DNA from: Kiloniellaceae bacterium
GTDB lineage: Bacteria; Pseudomonadota; Alphaproteobacteria; Kiloniellales; J153
Assembly: GCA_021776215.1 (NCBI GenBank)
Contig: JAJFGI010000131.1
Location: forward strand, 1-37,535
Reading direction: 5' to 3'
Length of the DNA stretch: 37,535 nt
How positions within the stretch are numbered: position 1 is the first letter of the stretch; every line of letters begins with the position of its first letter. A program made the translations under genes and the position numbers. The notes under the pieces are model-generated. The model saw only the letters and a list, made by a program, of their open reading frames with translations, did not search any database and was not told where the DNA came from. Shown in pieces: positions 7,624-14,709 of this stretch.

Positions 7624-7960
7624 ACCGTTGCACGATTGCGCCGCAAGACGAGCTTGGGCGGTGGTTGCGAAATGTCCGCTCCCGTCCCTGAGAGTTTTCC
7701 CCCTATCGGCCGCCCGGTCCAGCGCCGCGCGACAGCCCAGTGTCGCATGCAAGTCCGCCGTATGAAAACCCCTTTGGACTGGGGGCTTAGGGGATGAAGT
7801 AGCCCCCTTGCATCCATTCGGCCCGGTCCCTACGATCGATCATTGCTCGCCCTACGGGGAGACACCAAGAAATGTCCACCAACCGGTGCCCCCAAAACGG
7901 GGAAACCGGATAACGGTGCGATCCCGGCGGGGTGCCAACGTATGAGGGAGGAAACGATCC
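7624..7960. other. Divergent regulatory region between livH and the binding protein
   Basis: A 337-bp gap with no gene I can support. It contains a promoter reading right (7808-7836). An inverted repeat GGGGGCT / AGCCCCC (7781-7787 and 7801-7807, 13-nt loop) ends at the base before that promoter's -35 box. A hairpin in the binding-protein leader has CCGGT pairing with ACCGG (7883-7887 and 7905-7909) and an inner CCCC/GGGG stem. The first could be an operator, the second an mRNA leader structure. Both roles are inferred. A weaker open frame here on the plus strand has no recognisable product. Confidence 0.5.
7808..7836 (+). promoter_or_regulatory. Probable promoter of the ABC binding-protein gene
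   Basis: TTGCAT at 7808-7813 and TACGAT at 7831-7836 are separated by 17 bp, a good sigma-70 arrangement. This would give a leader of about 118 nt before the ATG at 7961. The inverted repeat at 7781-7807 abuts the -35 box. Assignment is from consensus only. Confidence 0.45.
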
Positions 7961-9184
7961 ATGAGTATATTGTTCGCTAAGCGGCGCCTTTTGGCCGCCG
8001 CGATGGCGCTCGCCTTGCCAATTGGCGCCGCGAGCGCCGCCGAGACGATCAAGATCGGGGGCATCGCCCCATTATCGCCGCCGGGCGGTGTGCAGACGGG
8101 CGAATCCCTGCGCGACGGCATGAAGGTTGCGGTCGACGAGCTCAATGCCAGCGGCGGCCTGCTCGGTCAGCAGGTGGAGCTCTTCATCGAGGACACCTCG
8201 GGTGTGCCGGAAAAAGGCATCGCCGCCTTCGAGCGGCTCGCGTCCAAGGAAAACGTCGTCGCCGTCACCGGCAGCGCCCACAGCGCGGTCTGCACCGCGG
8301 TCGGCCCGGTGGCGCAAAAATACGCGCTTGCCTTCATTGCCGGCGAATGTTGGTCGGACAACGTGACCGCCGCGCAAATCCCCGAGGTCTTCCGGATCAC
8401 GGTCGCCAACTCGCTGGTGTATTCGGTCGCGGCCGATTGGGTGAAGGCGGTCGGCTTCAAGCACGTCGCCATCATCGGCGAGAATTCGGACTGGGGCCTC
8501 GGCGTCATCGACGTGTTCAAGAACAACCTGGAGGGCACCGGCGCCAAGGTGACCTCGTTCACCGCCGAACGCACGGTCAATGATTTCACGCCGCAATTGC
8601 TTCAGCTCAAGCGCGCCGATCCGCAGCCGGACCTGTTGATCGCCGGCTTCACCGGGGCCGGTCTGTTGCAGATGCTGCGCCAGGCTTACGACCTCGGCCT
8701 AGCGCCGAGCAAGACGACCGCGGTCTTCGCGGCCGGTGCCGATGTGCTGGAGCCCGAGTTCTGGAAAACCATGGGCAAGGACGGCGTCTACGTGATCGGT
8801 AACCCGGCCGGTCTGCCGGGCAAGCCCGATACGCCGTTGTCGCGGACCTTCGGCGAAGCTTACCAGAAGGCCACGGATCGGCCGGCCAACTCGGTCGCCA
8901 TGGAGGGTTATGACGGCATCATGGTGATCGCGGAAGCGATCAAGGCGGCCGGATCCGCCGATCGCGGCAAGATCATCGAGGCCCTACGCACCCTCAAGTG
9001 GGAAGGCACCCGCGGGACGATATACTTCCCGGCCAAGACCGAGCCCGCCTGGGCGTTCCAGCAGTGGCCGGAGGTGCCAATCTTCGTCATCCAATACGAC
9101 AAAGCAGACCAGTTGCCCGAGAACGCCCAGATCCTCTGGCCGCGCGCTCAGGCAACCACCGACAAGCTGCTGCTCACGCCGTAG
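7961..9184 (+). CDS. Periplasmic substrate-binding protein of a LivJ/LivK-type ABC importer
   Basis: A 407-residue protein with a signal peptide (positive FAKRR, hydrophobic stretch, ASA cleavage site after about residue 26), so it is periplasmic. The mature part is a Peripla_BP_6 fold: it starts IKIGGIAPLSPPGGVQTGESLRDGMKVAVDELNASGGLLG, followed by the ELFIEDTSG strand and the GSAHSAVCTAVGPVAQK segment. Two cysteines, in SAVCTAV and AGECWSD, could form a disulfide. The start has GGAGG at 7947-7951. It is divergent from livHMGF and carries a strong terminator, so it is expressed separately and probably at a higher level than the membrane subunits. The substrate is unknown; the neighbouring tautomerase and oxidoreductase hint at an organic acid. 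Confidence 0.92.
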   Translation: MSILFAKRRLLAAAMALALPIGAASAAETIKIGGIAPLSPPGGVQTGESLRDGMKVAVDELNASGGLLGQQVELFIEDTSGVPEKGIAAFERLASKENVVAVTGSAHSAVCTAVGPVAQKYALAFIAGECWSDNVTAAQIPEVFRITVANSLVYSVAADWVKAVGFKHVAIIGENSDWGLGVIDVFKNNLEGTGAKVTSFTAERTVNDFTPQLLQLKRADPQPDLLIAGFTGAGLLQMLRQAYDLGLAPSKTTAVFAAGADVLEPEFWKTMGKDGVYVIGNPAGLPGKPDTPLSRTFGEAYQKATDRPANSVAMEGYDGIMVIAEAIKAAGSADRGKIIEALRTLKWEGTRGTIYFPAKTEPAWAFQQWPEVPIFVIQYDKADQLPENAQILWPRAQATTDKLLLTP

Positions 9185-9210
9185 AGGGCTCGGCAGCCGC
9201 AGTCCTTTGG

Positions 9211-9238
9211 GGGGAGCGGGTCGTCCCGCTCCCCTTTT
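9211..9238 (+). terminator. Rho-independent terminator of the binding-protein gene
   Basis: A perfect 10-bp GC-rich stem (GGGGAGCGGG at 9211-9220 with CCCGCTCCCC at 9225-9234) has a TCGT tetraloop and is followed by TTTT. It starts 27 nt after the stop codon of the binding protein. The T-run is short, but the stem is the strongest in the window. Confidence 0.85.
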
Positions 9239-9276
9239 CGGAATAAGCGCGGACGGACGTCGCATGCCGCGGAAGG

Positions 9277-10188
9277 TTAAGCCACGCTGTCAAGCATCCG
9301 CAGGGAATGCACCGTCACGTCGACTTTCATTTCAATGAAGTCATCCGGCGAGCCGTCGAACCTGCCGGCCACCGGAATGGCTTGTCCCGGCTCGCGCGCC
9401 ACCGCCACCGGCACCAGGTTGTGCCCGCCGACCGAGGCATTGGTCGGGTCGAATTCGACCCACCCCGCGCCCGGCAGATACACTTGCACCCAGGCGTGGG
9501 TTGCGCCCGCACCCGTAATTTCGCTTTCCTGACCATCCAGTCCCGGGTCGTACAGGTAGCCACTCACAAAACGCGAAGCCAAGCCGACACTGCGCACCGC
9601 TTCCATCAAAAACAATGCATAATCCCGGCACGTACCGCTTCTGGAATTCAGCGTCTCGACCGGGGATTGCACCCCCGGCTCCTGCCGCTCTAAATACGCG
9701 AACTCATTTCGGATAGCTGTGTTTATGGCGCGTAGAAACGTTTCCGTGTCGCTTGACCCGCTATACTCAAGAAATCGCCGTGTCCATTCCGTCACAAGTC
9801 GCTCCGGATCCGCATAGTGGCGCTCAATTGTGCGTCCCAGATCGGGTATCTCGCTGGCCGGATAACTGAACGGGATCTTGCGGGCAAAGGGCTCGATCGG
9901 AAACTCGAGGCCGGCTAGCGGATAGCGGTCGATAACAATCTTGGATTCCAGGCGAAGAACATCTGCCGGCTTATCGAATTTTGCGATCGTCACAGAGTTC
10001 CCAAACACATCGTGCAGCCAGCGCAACTGGGCTTTCGGTTCTATGGCGATGGTCGCCTCTATAAGCCGCAGATCATGGCTGTCCCGCGGCCGGAACATGA
10101 GGCGATGCTCGCCAAATTTCACAGGACGGCGGTAGGTATATGTTGTGGTGTGCTTGACAGTTAGCCGCTGCACGGGGGGCAACCTCAT
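9277..10188 (-). CDS. Transglutaminase-like cysteine peptidase
   Basis: A 303-residue protein of the bacterial transglutaminase-like family. An N-terminal beta domain (TVKHTTTYTYRRPV, typical of the Bact_transglu_N region) is followed by the papain-like core. The catalytic triad is visible: Cys187 in SGTCRDYALF, His231 in GATHAWVQVY and Asp247 in VEFDPTN. Family members are thought to act as peptidases or deamidases more than as cross-linkers. No signal peptide is seen, so it is likely cytosolic. It is the third gene of the known trio with a circularly permuted ATP-grasp and an alpha-E protein. A promoter-like element lies in the 105-bp gap upstream. Substrate unknown. Confidence 0.9.
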   Translation of the reverse strand: MRLPPVQRLTVKHTTTYTYRRPVKFGEHRLMFRPRDSHDLRLIEATIAIEPKAQLRWLHDVFGNSVTIAKFDKPADVLRLESKIVIDRYPLAGLEFPIEPFARKIPFSYPASEIPDLGRTIERHYADPERLVTEWTRRFLEYSGSSDTETFLRAINTAIRNEFAYLERQEPGVQSPVETLNSRSGTCRDYALFLMEAVRSVGLASRFVSGYLYDPGLDGQESEITGAGATHAWVQVYLPGAGWVEFDPTNASVGGHNLVPVAVAREPGQAIPVAGRFDGSPDDFIEMKVDVTVHSLRMLDSVA

Positions 10189-10247
10189 GATCTGTGACGG
10201 GTGTTGAAGAACAGTATCCAGTATTGAGAGCAGTTACTTACTAAACA

Positions 10248-10277
10248 ATTATAAATCCGCTTCGTTAACTATTTGAA
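10248..10277 (-). promoter_or_regulatory. Possible promoter in front of the transglutaminase-like gene
   Basis: On the minus strand TTCAAA (10277-10272) precedes a perfect TATAAT (10253-10248) with an 18-bp spacer. The sequence is AT-rich compared with its surroundings. It would allow the peptidase to be expressed apart from the ATP-grasp and alpha-E genes. An 8-bp inverted repeat spans the spacer. Confidence 0.4.
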
Positions 10278-10289
10278 AACGGCGGATTT
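10253..10289. repeat. 8-bp inverted repeat between the alpha-E and transglutaminase genes
   Basis: AAATCCGC at 10253-10260 is the exact reverse complement of GCGGATTT at 10282-10289, with a 21-nt AT-rich loop. It sits in the 105-bp gap and its left arm abuts the TATAAT element. It could be an operator, an mRNA processing hairpin or an attenuator. There is no following T-run of the kind needed for a simple terminator. Confidence 0.5.
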
Positions 10290-10293
10290 GCAG

Positions 10294-11229
10294 TTATCTA
10301 AAGTAGCCCTCACTGATCACATCCGAGACATCGCCGAGCGCGATCTGCAGTCCGTCAAGAAAGGCATGTAGACTCACCGGCGTCAATTCGTGGGCGGGGC
10401 CTGTTTCCAGAGAGAATTCAAGCGAACGCCGTGCTTTCTCTAACTTGGCGCCTCCCGATTTCATGTGCCGTTTTTCAATATCACGCAAAAGCGTCGTCAT
10501 CCTGCTGACACAGAGCGCCACGGCACGTGGAAATTCCGTATCGTAGAGCAGGAAAGCGGCGATATCGTGCGGTCGCGACAAGCCTGGATGCCGACTCCGA
10601 TACGCATGATACGCCGAAACGGAGCGTAGCAAGAGATTCCATTGCACCGTTGCGACGGCGTCTTCCTTGTCGAGAAGGAGGCGATCGTAGCTAATGTCGA
10701 GAATGCGCGTCGTCTGATCGGCGCGCTCCAGATATTTGCCGAATTGGAAGAAACACCAGGGTTCGCCACGAAGAAATGTTCCCTCGGCAATTCCTTCGAA
10801 TGACTGGCATCCGTTGATCACCATGGTCGCAACGACGGAAAGATTGGAGAGGCGCAAATCCTTGGCACTCAGGGCGCGAACTGCGCTCGAAAAAATGTTC
10901 AGATGGGTCCACATCTCGGTACTGATGAGATGACGTACCGAGCGCGCATTCTCGCGCGCCGCCAGAACGGCGGAGCAGATGGACGCGGGGTTGTCACGGT
11001 CGATCACATAAAAACCGAGAACCGTGGCCGCGCTGGCATCGTCATGAATGGCGTCGAACCGCTCCTCGTCGGAATAGAGCCTTAGAACACGGCGCCAGTC
11101 CGGCCCATGCGGATCGTCTCGTCCATAGGTCTCGTTGATATGGATAATGCGCGCGATGTTCTCCGCCCGCTCCAGATACCGGCCGAGCCAGCACATGTTT
11201 CCCGCGAAGCGTGCAAGAAGACTAGACAA
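10294..11229 (-). CDS. Alpha-E domain-containing protein
   Basis: A 311-residue all-helical protein of the alpha-E (formerly DUF403) family. It starts MSSLLARFAGNMCWLGRYLERAENIARIIHINE, the family's hallmark N terminus, and includes FEGIAEGTFLRGEPWCFFQFGKYLERADQTTRILD, a second copy of the YLERA pattern. Biochemical function is unknown. Genomic studies link the family with circularly permuted ATP-grasp enzymes and transglutaminase-like peptidases in predicted peptide synthesis or modification systems. Its start overlaps the ATP-grasp stop by 8 nt, so the two are coupled. Compared with neighbours, this gene looks less GC-rich by eye. Confidence 0.92.
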   Translation of the reverse strand: MSSLLARFAGNMCWLGRYLERAENIARIIHINETYGRDDPHGPDWRRVLRLYSDEERFDAIHDDASAATVLGFYVIDRDNPASICSAVLAARENARSVRHLISTEMWTHLNIFSSAVRALSAKDLRLSNLSVVATMVINGCQSFEGIAEGTFLRGEPWCFFQFGKYLERADQTTRILDISYDRLLLDKEDAVATVQWNLLLRSVSAYHAYRSRHPGLSRPHDIAAFLLYDTEFPRAVALCVSRMTTLLRDIEKRHMKSGGAKLEKARRSLEFSLETGPAHELTPVSLHAFLDGLQIALGDVSDVISEGYFR

Positions 11230-12682
11230 GGACCCAGGTATCCTTCGAGCCCCCGCCTTGCGACGAATTGACGATCAGCGAACCGCGCCGAAGCGCAACA
11301 CGCGTGAGCCCGCCGGAAAGCACCCATGTGGAGTCGCCCGTCAAAGCGAAGGGCCGAAGATCGACGTGCCTCGGCTCGATAGCGCGGCCAATGAGGGTGG
11401 GGCAGACCGAAAGGTTGACCATCGGCTGACTGATGTAGTTCGCAGGGTCCGATTCAAGCAAGGCCTTCAACTCGCGCAGCTCGCGTTTAGTTGCGCGTGG
11501 ACCAATTACGACACCATATCCGCCGGCCTCGCCAACCGGCTTGACCACCAACTTATCCAAGTTGGCCAAGGTCTTCGCCAGTCCGGCAGATTCGCGGCAG
11601 ATGTTGGTCTGAACGTTATCGAGAATGGGGTCTTCATCGAGGTAGTATCGGATGATTCGCGGCATATACGCGTAAACCGCCTTGTCGTCGGCAACCCCCG
11701 TGCCAATCGCATTGGCCAAGGTCACATTGCCTTTGCGATAGGCGCGGAATAGACCGGCCACGCCAAGCTCACTCTCGGGACGGAATGCCTCCGGGTCGAG
11801 GAAGTCATCGTTGATGCGCCGGTATATGACATGAACTGGTTGCAGACCGTTCGTCGTGCGCATGTAGACCTTGTCATTCTCGACAACCAGGTCTTGCCCT
11901 TCGACCAGCGGCGCCCCCATCTCGCGGGCCAGGTAAACATGCTCGAAATAAGCCGAGTTGTAGACGCCCGGCGACAGCAGCACGACGGTCGGATCGGTGA
12001 CGCCGATCGGTGCCACGGCTGCCATGGCGTGCGCCAGCTGAGTGCCATAGGAGTCCACGTCGGCTATCGGAACCCCGTCGGCAAGATCCGGAAATGCCCG
12101 CATCATCAAATGACGGTTCTCGATGACGTAGGACACGCCCGACGGCGTGCGCCCGTTATCTTCCAATACCCGGAATCGGCCCTTTTCGTCGCGCACGATA
12201 TCGGTGCCGCAAACATGAACGTAGGTGCCATGCGGAACATCAAAATCGCGCATCTCCTCGCGATAGTGTTCATGGCCCAAGACGAGATCGGACGGCACCA
12301 CGCCATCCTTGAGGATGTGTTGCTTGTGATACACATCATGCAGGAAGGCGTTAAGCGCGGCCACGCGCTGCTTCACGCCGCTTTCAATTATCTTCCAATC
12401 CGCCGGTGACAAGATGCGCGGTATGACATCGAACGGCAGGATACGGTCGATAGCGTCGCGGTCGGTATAGACGGTAAATGTGATACCGAGATTGAAGAGC
12501 TCTTTCTCGGCGTCGCGCGCCCGGCGCCGCAGGGCGGCGATATCCAACTGATTGAGTCGTTCGCGTATTTCCTTCGTGAAAGGAAGCGCCCGCCGTCCAA
12601 ACATCTCACAATAGAAACTGCCGGAATCATATCCGGCGAGAAGAGGCTCGTGTGCAGTCGAGGCTTGCGCGCTACGGGTCAT
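11222..12682 (-). CDS. Circularly permuted type 2 ATP-grasp protein
   Basis: A 486-residue member of the CP ATP-grasp (DUF404/DUF407) family. These are predicted ATP-dependent carboxylate-amine ligases with rearranged ATP-grasp modules. Visible landmarks are ITFTVYTDRDAIDRILPFDVIPRI, LVLGHEHYREEMRDFDVPHGTYVHVCGTDIVRD, the VLEDNGRTPSGVSYVIENR motif, LLSPGVYNSAYFEHVYLAREMG, LVVKPVGEAGGYGVVIGP (a likely nucleotide-binding loop) and the C-terminal SSQGGGSKDTWVL. Length is normal. It heads the ATP-grasp, alpha-E, transglutaminase series and lies 147 bp downstream of the ThiS/MoaD-like gene on the same strand. The acceptor substrate is unknown. No clear ribosome binding site or promoter was found in front of it. 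Confidence 0.93.
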   Translation of the reverse strand: MTRSAQASTAHEPLLAGYDSGSFYCEMFGRRALPFTKEIRERLNQLDIAALRRRARDAEKELFNLGITFTVYTDRDAIDRILPFDVIPRILSPADWKIIESGVKQRVAALNAFLHDVYHKQHILKDGVVPSDLVLGHEHYREEMRDFDVPHGTYVHVCGTDIVRDEKGRFRVLEDNGRTPSGVSYVIENRHLMMRAFPDLADGVPIADVDSYGTQLAHAMAAVAPIGVTDPTVVLLSPGVYNSAYFEHVYLAREMGAPLVEGQDLVVENDKVYMRTTNGLQPVHVIYRRINDDFLDPEAFRPESELGVAGLFRAYRKGNVTLANAIGTGVADDKAVYAYMPRIIRYYLDEDPILDNVQTNICRESAGLAKTLANLDKLVVKPVGEAGGYGVVIGPRATKRELRELKALLESDPANYISQPMVNLSVCPTLIGRAIEPRHVDLRPFALTGDSTWVLSGGLTRVALRRGSLIVNSSQGGGSKDTWVLV

Positions 12683-12829
12683 TCAAAAGATTTTCAACCG
12701 TGGGCCATTGTCTAAGGCCGCAGGGTAGCCCGCCGACCCCATGCTGTGCAAGGCAACGGCTGAATTGGCCGAGGCTGGAGAGGCAGTGTGAGCGGCAGTC
12801 CGTGTGCCGAGCGACTTGTTTTTGGACGC

Positions 12830-13126
12830 TTAGCCACCGCTCATCGCCGTCAGGATGAACACGTCGGTGCCGGGCACCAAGCGTGTCTCGAGGGTGGCGC
12901 GCCGGCCATCGACGAAGACATTGATGTGCCGCCGGATGGCCGGCGTCGAATCGCAGACACGGTCGCGCATGCCGCGCCAGCGAGAGTCCAGCGCGTCGAT
13001 CATTTCGTCGACAGTTGACGCGGTCAGCTCCACCTGCCCTACCGATCCAGGAAACAGGGCGACCAGGGCGGGCGGCAGAATGACCGTCACCGTCGACGGA
13101 GTAGATGCGGAGCTGTCGATCGGCAT
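12830..13126 (-). CDS. ThiS/MoaD-family beta-grasp protein with C-terminal Gly-Gly
   Basis: A 98-residue protein (from ATG 13126) with the ubiquitin-like ThiS/MoaD pattern: a first strand STVTVILPPALVALF, STVDEMIDALDSRW helix, RRHINVFVDGRRA strand, and ends LVPGTDVFILTAMSGG. The terminal diglycine is the site that E1-like enzymes adenylate and thiolate or conjugate in this superfamily. There is no ThiF/MoeB, MoaE or ThiG gene in the window, so a role in thiamin or molybdopterin synthesis is not supported here. An alternative ATG at 13153 overlaps the upstream propeller gene stop by 8 nt and would add nine residues. Pairing with a BNR-propeller gene recurs in other bacteria, to my knowledge without a known function. 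Confidence 0.85.
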   Translation of the reverse strand: MPIDSSASTPSTVTVILPPALVALFPGSVGQVELTASTVDEMIDALDSRWRGMRDRVCDSTPAIRRHINVFVDGRRATLETRLVPGTDVFILTAMSGG

Positions 13127-13145
13127 TTTCTCGCTGTGCCGCAGG

Positions 13146-14228
13146 CTACGCATCGACGATGAGCGTCTCGACCGAGGTGATGGTCGGCAGGTGTTGCGCG
13201 ATGCATATCCAGCGGTCGCCCTCGTCGGCGCTGGCGAACAGCGCACCGGAGGACGTGCCGAAATAGACTCCGGCGGGTTCAAGGTGGTCGGTGGCCATCG
13301 CCTGGCGTAAAACACTCAGGAAAGCATTTTCCTGTGGCAGACCCGCTCGCAGGTCTTTCCAGCTATTGCCACCGTCACGCGTGCGCCAAACGGCGGTCTG
13401 CCCGCCCGGCACATAGCGGCCCAGTACATCGCCGTTGAGCGGAACGAGGTAGAGCGTTGCCGGATCGCGGGGATGGGCGGCCGCGGGGAAACCGAACGTC
13501 GAGGGCAGGCCCGCCTCGATACTTTCCCAGCTTTGGCCGCCGTTCTCACTGCGATACATGCCGCAGTGGTTCTGCTGAAAAAGGCGATCCGGCATGCCCG
13601 CCGCCATCGCCAGCGAGTGCACGCATTGGCCATGGTCCGGATACCGTTGCCCCTCGGGCAGATAGTCGTTCCGCGTCCCTTTGTTGCGGGCTTCCCAGGT
13701 CTCGCCCCCGTCAGCGGTATGAAACACGCCGCCGGTAGAGATGGCGACCCAGAGCTGGCTCTTATCGTGCGGGTGCGGCACCACGGAATGCAAAATCAAG
13801 CCACCGCCGCCGGGTTGCCAATCCGGACGCGACGGATGGTTTTGCAGTCCGGAAATGTGCCGCCACGTTTGCCCCTCGTCGTCGCTGCGAAACAGCCCGG
13901 CTGGCTCGACGCCGGCATAGAGACACTCGTTACCCGGTGCCAGGCTCCAGACGGACTTGATCGGCTGTTCCCCCGGCGCATAGGCCAGGCCCTCGCTGAA
14001 ATGCGTCCAGCTCCCGCCCCTATCGACCGACTTCCATACCGCCGGTCCGAACCATTCGTTGCCGCCGCCGGCATAGATGGTGCCTGTCACCGGATCGGCG
14101 ACAACATGATTGATCGGCCATGCCTCGCAGTATGGGCCGCGCAGCGACCACGACTTTCGCCGCGCATCGCTTTCGACCAGAAATACACCTTTCCTGGTCC
14201 CGACGAGAATGTGCAGTTTCTGTACCAT
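13146..14228 (-). CDS. BNR/Asp-box beta-propeller protein (sialidase-like fold)
   Basis: A 360-residue propeller. Six Asp-boxes of the form S/T-x-D/N-x-G-x-x-W are visible at about residues 67-74, 115-122, 171-178, 227-234, 283-290 and 333-340, at intervals of about 48-56 residues. A degenerate seventh is at 20-27 (SDARRKSW). No signal peptide is present, unlike many secreted sialidases, and the sialidase arginine triad is not evident, so I do not call it a sialidase. It is annotated in relatives as WD40/YVTN/BNR-like or exo-alpha-sialidase-like. It is followed directly by the ThiS/MoaD-like gene and probably cotranscribed with it. Function unknown. Confidence 0.88.
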   Translation of the reverse strand: MVQKLHILVGTRKGVFLVESDARRKSWSLRGPYCEAWPINHVVADPVTGTIYAGGGNEWFGPAVWKSVDRGGSWTHFSEGLAYAPGEQPIKSVWSLAPGNECLYAGVEPAGLFRSDDEGQTWRHISGLQNHPSRPDWQPGGGGLILHSVVPHPHDKSQLWVAISTGGVFHTADGGETWEARNKGTRNDYLPEGQRYPDHGQCVHSLAMAAGMPDRLFQQNHCGMYRSENGGQSWESIEAGLPSTFGFPAAAHPRDPATLYLVPLNGDVLGRYVPGGQTAVWRTRDGGNSWKDLRAGLPQENAFLSVLRQAMATDHLEPAGVYFGTSSGALFASADEGDRWICIAQHLPTITSVETLIVDA

Positions 14229-14554
14229 TTTGAGCCTCTGCCTGACTCCGGATTCGGATCCGTTCCGGGCCTCTGACCGTATCGCACTGGGAGGTATTCA
14301 CCTGCCAGGATGTCGCAAAACGCCCGTCTTGCCTAGGCGGACAGATTTGGCGGGTTCGGGAACTGAGACGCCGAGGTTTCCGTGTCAATGGCAGCAGTCG
14401 GGCGTTAAGCAGGTTTGGGCCGCCAGGACGGCGCCGAGCCCGCCCCCTGGCTCGCCGATCGCCGAGCCCCGCCGCGGCACAGGCTTGCGGCGCCCACCCG
14501 GAGTCGGTTATTTAGGCGGCGGAGCGGCGGCTACAAAGCTTAAGAGGGGACCCC
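14229..14554. other. Divergent gap between propeller gene and oxidase subunit IV gene
   Basis: A 326-bp non-coding stretch. I see a small GC stem (GGCTCG 14449-14454 with CGAGCC 14463-14468) and a weak promoter-like TTGCGG at 14485 with GGTTAT about 15 bp downstream, which might serve the gene at 14555. On the minus strand a TTGCGA and an AATACC element are too poorly spaced to call. There is no gene, repeat or terminator I can support. Confidence 0.4.
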
Positions 14555-14677
14555 ATGGCGAACGACAAGATTCTCGAGGAGCACCGCAAGACTTGGCACG
14601 GTTTTGTCTGGCTGATCGGCGGCTCGGCGGCGGCCTCCATGTTGACCTTGGCGCTGATGGCGATCTTTCTGACCTGA
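14555..14677 (+). CDS. aa3-type cytochrome c oxidase subunit IV-like small membrane protein
   Basis: A 40-residue protein: a short charged N terminus (MANDKILEEHRKTWHGF) followed by one transmembrane helix from about residue 17 to 39, ending LMAIFLT. This layout matches the alphaproteobacterial subunit IV of aa3 oxidase, a single-helix inner-membrane subunit of unknown role. The start has AGAGGGG about 5-6 nt upstream. It is not next to other oxidase genes; it stands alone before the convergent ndk gene, an arrangement I recall from other alphaproteobacteria. Its small size makes it easy to miss. Confidence 0.75.
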   Translation: MANDKILEEHRKTWHGFVWLIGGSAAASMLTLALMAIFLT

Positions 14678-14709
14678 CCGTGCCCGACCAGGGCGCCGGC
14701 TGCGCCGCC

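Noticed and set aside
7501-7797. Plus-strand open frame across livH start and divergent region
   Set aside because: Half of it is antisense to livH; no motif and no ribosome binding site.
13146-14228. Calling the propeller a sialidase
   Set aside because: Asp-boxes mark the fold only. No signal peptide or sialidase catalytic residues could be recognised.
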